A stretch of 12,351 nucleotides of DNA, taken from the NCBI GenBank assembly GCA_013374505.1, contig QENJ01000068.1, positions 1 through 12,351 of the forward strand, read 5' to 3'. The translations under genes were made by a program, and so were the position numbers. Of the stretch, positions 1 to 4,866 are shown one piece after another. The notes under the pieces are model-generated. The model had not been told where the DNA came from and did not search any database. It saw only the letters and a list, made by a program, of their open reading frames with translations. The stretch comes from Candidatus Methanophagaceae archaeon (lineage in GTDB: Archaea; Halobacteriota; Syntropharchaeia; Alkanophagales; Methanospirareceae). Each line of letters begins with the position of its first letter. The stretch's first letter is position 1.

Positions 1-373
1 CCGCCATGTGCCTGGTGCCAAAACCCAATGGAATGTCTATATTCTGGGAACTTGCTTCAATGTACCGCGCTGCCGAGAGTACATATCCGTCCGCACTGAT
101 AACAAATGCACCGTCAAGTTTCGACAGTTCGTTTAGAGTGCCCTGAACGTTTGCATCCTTCAGGTCTTTCTTCTCCTTTGGATGGTACGCAAGTGGGTCC
201 AGGATTAAAGGCTTTGATTTCTTCAATACCTTCTCCTCGTCACCGACCACAAATAGTGTGCCTACACCACCGCGTTCTGCACTATGTCGCGCTATACTCA
301 CTGCTATTTCCACTACCGTCTCCAGGACATCGGGATCGCATTTCCTTCCCCCTCTACAGAATATACCCGCCAT
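1..373 (-). CDS. dacZ: Diadenylate cyclase (DacZ/DisA_N domain), partial
   Basis: Makes cyclic di-AMP from two ATP in the cytosol; in archaea this messenger is tied to osmotic and potassium balance. The 124 visible residues start MAGIFCRGGRK and run off the left edge. The DAC domain is recognised by LDGAFVISADGYVLSAARY (about residues 86-104), holding the DGA motif at 87-89, and by IPLGFGTRHMA (114-124), holding GTRH at 119-122; both motifs line the ATP site. An in-frame TGA lies two codons before the ATG, so no longer N-terminus is possible without a frameshift. Many archaeal DacZ proteins carry a pyruvate-kinase-C-like domain before DAC; this one starts with only about 85 residues before DGA, so that domain may be shortened or absent. 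It diverges from pantoate kinase. The family call is firm; the full architecture is unseen. Confidence 0.88.
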   Translation of the reverse strand, partial: MAGIFCRGGRKCDPDVLETVVEIAVSIARHSAERGGVGTLFVVGDEEKVLKKSKPLILDPLAYHPKEKKDLKDANVQGTLNELSKLDGAFVISADGYVLSAARYIEASSQNIDIPLGFGTRHMA

Positions 374-407
374 TTTTCAATATCTTAAAACTATAATCTC
401 ACATCTG

Positions 408-415
408 TTTATAAA
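408..415. promoter_or_regulatory. Palindromic TATA box between divergent genes
   Basis: TTTATAAA is its own reverse complement, so it can be read as a TATA box in either direction. Rightward, its centre is about 26 bases before the ATG at 437, which predicts a leaderless or nearly leaderless pantoate kinase mRNA. Leftward, initiation about 26 bases away would leave a leader of roughly a dozen bases before the cyclase ATG at 373. Whether both directions are used is inference. Confidence 0.5.
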
Positions 416-436
416 TTCGTATAGGATAGTAAGGAA

Positions 437-1348
437 ATGATAATGCCCGAGTCTTTTGGCACTGCGCCTCGTTTCAAGAAAATGTTTGTGAGTGCATATT
501 CGCCCTCGCACATAACTGGCTTCTTTATGATCTGTGATAACTTTAATCCTTTGTATAAAGGCTCGGTGGGCGGTGGCATCGTATTAGAAGCTGGTTGCGT
601 CTCTGAAGTTTCCCTCAACAACTCTTTAAAGACAAGAACAGAGCTAAAAATAAACGGTGTAGATGCGGTGGCGGCTACCACGAAATACGTTGTTGATCGT
701 ATGATCGGACGGAGTAAACAGGCGGTTAGTGTCACGGTGACAACGAATTTTGAAGTCCCGGTAGGCTGTGGTTTTGGGGCAAGTGGTGCTGGTGCACTTA
801 GCACAGCAATTGCACTAAACGAGCTCTTGTCGCTTAACATGACGCGAAACGAAGTAGCACAAATCGCGCATCTTGCAGAAGTTGAGAACAGTACCGGCTT
901 AGGCGATGTAATTGCAGAGTCAAACGGTGGTGTGGTGATAAGAAAAAAGCCGGGTCCACCGGGAATTGGCTTGATTGATACGGTACCTCATGCCGGCGCG
1001 AAAATAAGCTATGTCATATTCGGAAAGAAAGCCACAAAAACCGTTTTGAGTGATGAAACAATGAAACGCAGTATAAATGAAGCAGGCAAGGCCGCGTTGA
1101 AAGAGCTGATGCAGAAGCCGGATTTTGATAATTTCATGCTTGTATCGAGAAGATTTTCGTTACGAAGCGGAGTAATAAGTGCTAAATGTCGGGATGCGAT
1201 AGAGGCGGTGGATGCCGAGGGTAAAGTCGCCAGTGTAGCGATGTTAGGAGATACGGTTTTTGTCGTTGGTGATAGCGAAGCGCTGAAAGAGTTCGGAGAA
1301 GTGAAAGAAAGTAGACTAACTGGTGTAGGTGCGAGGGTAATTCATTAA
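437..1348 (+). CDS. Pantoate kinase (archaeal PoK, GHMP kinase family)
   Basis: Phosphorylates pantoate to 4-phosphopantoate, the first of the two archaeal steps (pantoate kinase, then phosphopantothenate synthetase) that replace bacterial pantothenate synthetase/kinase in coenzyme A synthesis. The 303-residue protein shows the PoK N-terminus MFVSAYSPSHITGFF (16-30), the glycine-rich GSVGGGIVLEAG (42-53), and the GHMP ATP-binding loop PVGCGFGASGAGALSTA (108-124). The start is uncertain: the ATG at 437 fits leaderless initiation from the TATA box at 408-415, the ATG at 443 has a weak GGA upstream, and the ATG at 482 (residue 16) is where family homology begins. It is followed after 34 bp by the GXGXG gene on the same strand. 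GC content and composition look like the other housekeeping genes here. The family assignment is confident. Confidence 0.9.
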   Translation: MIMPESFGTAPRFKKMFVSAYSPSHITGFFMICDNFNPLYKGSVGGGIVLEAGCVSEVSLNNSLKTRTELKINGVDAVAATTKYVVDRMIGRSKQAVSVTVTTNFEVPVGCGFGASGAGALSTAIALNELLSLNMTRNEVAQIAHLAEVENSTGLGDVIAESNGGVVIRKKPGPPGIGLIDTVPHAGAKISYVIFGKKATKTVLSDETMKRSINEAGKAALKELMQKPDFDNFMLVSRRFSLRSGVISAKCRDAIEAVDAEGKVASVAMLGDTVFVVGDSEALKEFGEVKESRLTGVGARVIH

Positions 1349-1358
1349 AACTAATAAT
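1345..1358 (+). promoter_or_regulatory. Possible TATA element before the GXGXG gene
   Basis: The AT-rich stretch TTAAAACTAATAAT overlaps the pantoate kinase stop codon and lies about 25-35 bases before the ATG at 1383. No Shine-Dalgarno sequence precedes that ATG, so a separate leaderless transcript is plausible, although read-through from pantoate kinase is also possible. Confidence 0.35.
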
Positions 1359-1382
1359 TGTCTGTCCCATAGTTTATTAGAT

Positions 1383-2291
1383 ATGGAACTAAAACTGACA
1401 GCACCGCAGGACTGTATCGGCGACTTCACGTACAACTTCTTATGGCAGCACAAGGGTGAAAAGCTCGACCCTACGGGTGTAATCCCATCGCAATCCGGCA
1501 CGAATTACTCGTATGACGATGTGGTGGAAGCATTGAAAAAGGGCGAAGACGTGCATATTAACGGGGATGTGGGCACGAGGCTTGCTTCGAGTTTAGGCGT
1601 GGACCTCGTGTATTTCGGTGGAAACGGTAAGGAACTGCCTGACGTGGGTGCTATAGTAGTAGAAGGAAATGCGGGTTCTCATCTCGGGATAAGCATGCTT
1701 TCTGGTGCGGTTTACGTTAAAGGCGAAGTAAACGAACCACTTGGCAATGTGGTGCAAGTAAAATCCGACCGGGACGGTTACAAGAAATTCGTTTCGGTTA
1801 CCTGTCTATTGCACCATCCCGAAGAGCGGGGTAGCATACTCAAGCCCAACGAGTTTAAGGAAGACGAATTAGTTCTTACAGACGGAGTTTTGAGACACAC
1901 GCTTGCGGCTCGTTGCATGTGCGAGGCTAAGGTGCGAGTAAAAGGCGATGTTGGGATAAGCGTGGGCATTTTGATGCGAAACGGGTGCGTAGTAGTAGAA
2001 GGAAATGCAGGTATGAACGCTGCCGCTTTGCTTAATGGTGGTTCAGTTGTGATATTGGGTAATGCCGCGGAATTCTTAGCCGTGGAACTGATAAAAGGGC
2101 GTGTGTTCGTGAAAGGTGTATGCAAAGGTTATGTAGGTGCTAAAATGAGGGGCGGACGGATTATTTGCAGGAGGACGAAGCCGATTCCGCCTGTTACGGA
2201 GAAGGTACTTGAAAACGAGGATAAAGCGCTACTAGCGAGGTTTGGCGTCTCGGGAATGCTTACGATGAATTATGGGCGGTATGAAGTGTGA
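1383..2291 (+). CDS. GXGXG beta-helix protein, FwdC / GltB-C-terminal-like
   Basis: A 302-residue protein built on the right-handed beta-helix found in formylmethanofuran dehydrogenase subunit C and the C-terminal domain of glutamate synthase; related archaeal proteins are sometimes annotated as tributyrin esterase. Two glycine-rich blocks are visible: residues 58-125 (INGDVG, VVEGNAGSHLG, LSGAVYVKGEV) and 184-262 (VKGDVGISVG, VVEGNAGMNAA, LNGGSVVILGNA, GRVFVKG, MRGGRIICR). It is longer than a typical FwdC, and no other fwd/fmd gene is nearby, so it is unlikely to be the core methanofuran enzyme subunit; I see no obvious catalytic motif. A structural role in a redox or amidotransfer complex is inference. 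It follows pantoate kinase on the same strand and may be co-transcribed or use its own TATA element. The fold is confident; the function is not known. Confidence 0.75.
   Translation: MELKLTAPQDCIGDFTYNFLWQHKGEKLDPTGVIPSQSGTNYSYDDVVEALKKGEDVHINGDVGTRLASSLGVDLVYFGGNGKELPDVGAIVVEGNAGSHLGISMLSGAVYVKGEVNEPLGNVVQVKSDRDGYKKFVSVTCLLHHPEERGSILKPNEFKEDELVLTDGVLRHTLAARCMCEAKVRVKGDVGISVGILMRNGCVVVEGNAGMNAAALLNGGSVVILGNAAEFLAVELIKGRVFVKGVCKGYVGAKMRGGRIICRRTKPIPPVTEKVLENEDKALLARFGVSGMLTMNYGRYEV
1654..2008 (+). repeat. Two exact 19-bp copies marking an internal gene duplication
   Basis: TAGTAGTAGAAGGAAATGC occurs at 1654-1672 and again at 1990-2008, exactly 336 bp (112 codons) apart and in the same frame. 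Both copies encode VVEGNAG. They mark the two halves of the GXGXG protein, with identical codons despite free synonymous choice. Confidence 0.8.
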
Positions 2292-2358
2292 ATGATTTAA
2301 GGATTCTGAGTCATAACGGTTGACCTTGATATAAACCTAGGACACAATAACATGTAAA

Positions 2359-2378
2359 TGACGCTATAAAAAGTGTCA
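2359..2378 (+). other. Small hairpin after the GXGXG gene
   Basis: TGACGCT and AGTGTCA form a 7-bp stem with one G-U pair in plus-strand RNA, around a six-base ATAAAA loop. It lies about 70 bases past the GXGXG stop codon. It could assist 3'-end formation, but no T tract follows immediately. Confidence 0.35.
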
Positions 2379-2426
2379 GGAATTTAGATTTTAACACCAT
2401 CTAACCTCCTAAACTATTTAGTCTTA

Positions 2427-2467
2427 GTATATCAGTCGCTTACGGTAAACTGGAGCGACCGATATAC
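2427..2467 (-). other. 14-bp inverted repeat, likely RNA hairpin
   Basis: The arms GTATATCAGTCGCT (2427-2440) and AGCGACCGATATAC (2454-2467) pair over 14 bp around a 13-base loop. The single non-Watson-Crick position is an A-C mismatch in plus-strand RNA but a G-U pair in minus-strand RNA. That favours a minus-strand transcript, possibly the 3' end of the HisA-like mRNA or a separate small RNA. No U tract follows, so it is not a classic intrinsic terminator. Confidence 0.5.
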
Positions 2468-2672
2468 CTTTATGAACCGCATAGCAGTTGGTGCAGGGCT
2501 ATTGCCTGTTTGCCAAGTTAAAATCCATATAAAGGGGCCTACCCCATCGAAAAAGCAAAAAGAAGAAAACGTGGTATGTAATACCTTGACATTCGCTACT
2601 TATAGTTTTTAAAAGAGATAATGACAATGAGATTCACAACCAAAAATGTCCTTGGTTCATGTCAAGTTTAAC

Positions 2673-3389
2673 TTATAACCCTAGCAACGACACAGGAATC
2701 GCACCGTCATGCACCGCAGTAGCGACCAGTGCCCCTTTTACGCCTATCTCCACAATCTTAGCCACGTCTTCGCAACTCCTAACGCCACCACCGCATATAA
2801 TATCATGTTCCGAGTCCGCAACGGCACGTGCCAGAAACTCAAAGTCTATTCCACTCTTCGTGCCCACTTTGTCCAGTTCCAGCACAATCACAGCCTGTAT
2901 TGGATACTCGTTCAACTCTTTTATTAGCTCTAAAGGTTTTAGCTGCATACGTTCATCTTTCGTCAGCACCTGCTTGTTGAAAAGGTCAATACTCACAACT
3001 ATATCGTCTCTGCGTTTAGACGCTTCGGCAAGCAAGCCCATAGATGCTGTTTCCGTGCCTAAAATGATGCTATCGCATATGTCAGCTTCCGCAGCCGCTT
3101 TCAGGTCTGCCTGATTCTTTATACCTAAATCTACGGTTATGCTCGTATTTTTGTTTTTTAGCCTTATCTGCTTCAGCGTTTCTTTGTTAGTGCCTGTGCC
3201 CATAAGCCTGTTCAGGTCTGCGATATAAACATCCGCAGGCTTTAGCTCTGCCATAATCCGGACCGGGTCGGACGAACAAACGATCGAGCTGAATCGGTGT
3301 ACTGGCTCGTAGTTCGCACGTTCACCTTTCTTTGCATGCACTACCACGCCGTCAAGCAGGTCCATCACGAAAATCAGCCGGAAGTTCAT
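2673..3389 (-). CDS. HisA/HisF-related TIM-barrel protein (COG1411-like)
   Basis: A 238-residue (beta/alpha)8 barrel related to the histidine-biosynthesis isomerase HisA but belonging to the separate archaeal HisA-like group of unknown reaction. The N-terminal strand FVMDLLDGVVVHAKKGER keeps the HisA-style early aspartate. Near the C-terminus, IICGGGVRSCEDV and ALVATAVHDGA match the second HisA phosphate-binding half. The equivalent first half reads ITVDLGIKNQADL and ILGTETA instead of a GGG motif, which argues against true HisA. I chose the ATG at 3389; a TTG two codons earlier (3395) is possible. No other his biosynthesis gene is adjacent. A TATA-like AATTATAT lies upstream around 3461-3468. 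A sugar-phosphate or cofactor-pathway substrate is inference. Composition matches the housekeeping genes. Confidence 0.78.
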   Translation of the reverse strand: MNFRLIFVMDLLDGVVVHAKKGERANYEPVHRFSSIVCSSDPVRIMAELKPADVYIADLNRLMGTGTNKETLKQIRLKNKNTSITVDLGIKNQADLKAAAEADICDSIILGTETASMGLLAEASKRRDDIVVSIDLFNKQVLTKDERMQLKPLELIKELNEYPIQAVIVLELDKVGTKSGIDFEFLARAVADSEHDIICGGGVRSCEDVAKIVEIGVKGALVATAVHDGAIPVSLLGL

Positions 3390-3391
3390 CT

Positions 3392-3484
3392 TCAATCTTT
3401 GCTAACTGCCTCTCTCAGTTCGTTAACCCGGTAGGTTTTGCTTGTGCGTCTGTGTTCCGGATATAATTGTTCGTTTGGTTTCAT
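3392..3484 (-). CDS. Possible 30-residue small protein, unrecognised
   Basis: An ATG at 3484 opens a 30-codon frame beginning MKPNEQLYPEHRR and ending NELREAVSKD, with TGA at 3394-3392, two bases before the HisA-like ATG. The peptide is hydrophilic and charged, with no signal or membrane segment. It sits between the AlbA_2 gene stop (13 bases upstream on the same strand) and the HisA-like gene, so it could be a translated leader coupling the downstream start, a remnant of a larger gene, or chance. A TATA-like element inside it suggests that the HisA-like mRNA may start within it, which weakens the case. Confidence 0.25.
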   Translation of the reverse strand: MKPNEQLYPEHRRTSKTYRVNELREAVSKD

Positions 3485-3497
3485 AATTCATGTTTAC

Positions 3498-4649
3498 TCA
3501 AATTCGTGGAATAGATACGATAAACTCAGTTTCCGTTTGCTCTAATACAACGTCTTTATTTAATTTTTCTTTTATCGTTTTAATCATTCTGTAAACGCCA
3601 CTGCCAATATCTGTTACCATCCCAACTTTATAGAGTAGGTTATAAAGGGTCGGATTTCGAAGTACATGACAGCCCGCTATTTTCATACTCGCTACAGTAA
3701 CAGTATTAGGTAACTTCCCCGGCGTTCTGATTTCTATTCTATCCTTAAATATGAATATTCTTATTGGTGCATTAATTGTATAATCCCTATGAACAATAGC
3801 ATTTACAACTCCTTCTCTTAAAACAGCCATAGGTATTTCGGGATATAATTCCGGTTCAAAACCTTTTATTCGGTGCTCTTCCCTTATATACAATCCTAAG
3901 AATCTTGATGTGGTCTCAAGTACATCTAAAATATTACCCTCTAAATCTTTTTTATCCGCTGGGGGAATGGAGATGTCCGTGCCCGGAATATAAGCGGCTG
4001 TGATCTTTGCATATGGAATAAATCGTTGATGATTTTCTCCAAAAAATAGTATTCCAGCAAGTGTGGGTTTTTTATTAGGTGTAATAAGTTTAAGATTTTC
4101 AAGATAACTTTCAATTAAACTTTCTTCCGGAGAAATAGCTAAATACTTTTTCAGAAACGTTCTAAAGTAATCTATGTCAAGGCTACCAAGCGAGGCTTTA
4201 GAGATAGGAATTTCGTCATAATAAATGCTTTCACTTGTTTGATAGAGTCTTCTAACTTCTTCCCATGATGCGGGTCTGCATCTAGTTCCTGACCTGATAT
4301 AATAAAGACCGCTTCCCATCCGATAAGGTCTTTGTTCCCCTTTTGGGATACTGACAATCAAAATAATCGCCCCATCAATATCTACTGTTTCCGTAAGGAT
4401 ACTTACAGAGGGTTCGCAGTGATGAAAAGCAACGTCATCTATCTTTCTTATCGCTTCATCTAACTCTAAATCTCCAACCCCTACAATATCGCCTGAGTTG
4501 CTAATACCGATTATTAATTGCCCACCATCTGCATTGGCAAAACCGACGATAGCCTTTGCAATAGTTTCATTATCCGGTAAACTTTCCTTGAACTCGGTAT
4601 GTAAATTCTCACCTTTTTTTATTCTCTCTTGAAGTTCTATTTTATTCAT
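3498..4649 (-). CDS. AlbA_2 / HATPase_c_4 protein (Schlafen- and RecG-like family)
   Basis: A 383-residue protein of the group often mis-named RecG-like helicase or predicted transcriptional regulator. Residues about 13-135 form an AlbA_2 (Schlafen AlbA) domain: LHTEFKESLPDNETIAKAI, then FANADGGQLIIGISNSGDIVGV, and YYIRSGTRCRPAS. Residues about 272-375 match the GHKL-type HATPase_c_4 region: REGVVNAIVHRDY (278-290), FKDRIEIRTPGKL and DIGSGVYRMI (347-356). Many relatives carry a C-terminal winged helix; this one ends right after the ATPase-like region, so that part is missing. The start is supported by GGGGTG four bases before the ATG. It is divergent from the NACHT NTPase. AlbA_2 proteins act as nucleases or nucleic-acid regulators in several defence settings; a joint role with NACHT is inference. 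AT-richer than the flanking housekeeping genes. Confidence 0.85.
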   Translation of the reverse strand: MNKIELQERIKKGENLHTEFKESLPDNETIAKAIVGFANADGGQLIIGISNSGDIVGVGDLELDEAIRKIDDVAFHHCEPSVSILTETVDIDGAIILIVSIPKGEQRPYRMGSGLYYIRSGTRCRPASWEEVRRLYQTSESIYYDEIPISKASLGSLDIDYFRTFLKKYLAISPEESLIESYLENLKLITPNKKPTLAGILFFGENHQRFIPYAKITAAYIPGTDISIPPADKKDLEGNILDVLETTSRFLGLYIREEHRIKGFEPELYPEIPMAVLREGVVNAIVHRDYTINAPIRIFIFKDRIEIRTPGKLPNTVTVASMKIAGCHVLRNPTLYNLLYKVGMVTDIGSGVYRMIKTIKEKLNKDVVLEQTETEFIVSIPRI

Positions 4650-4653
4650 TAGA

Positions 4654-4659
4654 CACCCC
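4654..4659 (-). promoter_or_regulatory. Shine-Dalgarno site of the AlbA_2 gene
   Basis: Minus-strand GGGGTG lies four bases before the ATG at 4649 and matches the archaeal GGTG core complementary to the 3' end of 16S rRNA. It fixes the AlbA_2 start and implies a leadered mRNA, unlike most genes in this window. Confidence 0.65.
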
Positions 4660-4672
4660 TACTTTTCTGCTC

Positions 4673-4762
4673 TTATTTTGAATGCCGCTTTTCTGCCGTC
4701 CCTAATTGTTTTACATCCGTTTTAATCAACAGCACCTTTATCTGTGATAACGCACCTTCCAT
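4673..4762 (-). CDS. Possible 29-residue ORF upstream of the AlbA_2 gene
   Basis: An ATG at 4762 opens a frame beginning MEGALSQIKVLLIKTDVK and ending in TAA at 4673. The frame is open a further dozen codons upstream, to a TGA, with no ATG there. The peptide has an amphipathic, protein-like composition and lies 23 bases before the AlbA_2 start, on the same strand. It could be a small co-transcribed protein, the tail of a decayed gene, or chance. I do not recognise it. Confidence 0.2.
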   Translation of the reverse strand: MEGALSQIKVLLIKTDVKQLGTAEKRHSK

Positions 4763-4831
4763 TTCCAGTCTCTTTTTTTCCCACGGAAACAAGAATCAAA
4801 GTCATTTTCATATCTCGGAAATTAGCTTATG

Positions 4832-4839
4832 TTTAATAA
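4832..4839 (+). promoter_or_regulatory. TATA-like element of the NACHT gene
   Basis: TTTAATAA lies about 28-35 bases before the ATG at 4867, with no Shine-Dalgarno sequence between them. The spacing predicts a leaderless mRNA for the NTPase. Confidence 0.4.
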
Positions 4840-4866
4840 GGAAGTATTGTTTAAAACTATTTTAGA

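Larger units (their letters stand above)
2292..2672. other. Convergent intergenic region, 381 bp
   Basis: This spacer lies between the 3' ends of the GXGXG gene (plus) and the HisA-like gene (minus), so it should contain both transcription ends. It holds two imperfect hairpins (2359-2378 and 2427-2467), a short GGGG-CCTA-CCCC hairpin directly after a TATAAA string near 2530-2545, and short T runs near 2605-2610. No tRNA or recognised RNA family was seen. Confidence 0.6.

Noticed and set aside
2472..2612. A 46-codon plus-strand frame in the convergent spacer, starting MNRIAVGAGLLP.
   Set aside because: It has no ribosome binding site, overlaps hairpin-forming DNA, and the peptide has no coherent domain-like pattern; likely chance.
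2659..3114. A 151-codon plus-strand frame opposite the HisA-like gene.
   Set aside because: The serine- and threonine-rich translation is the antisense of a clearly recognisable barrel protein.
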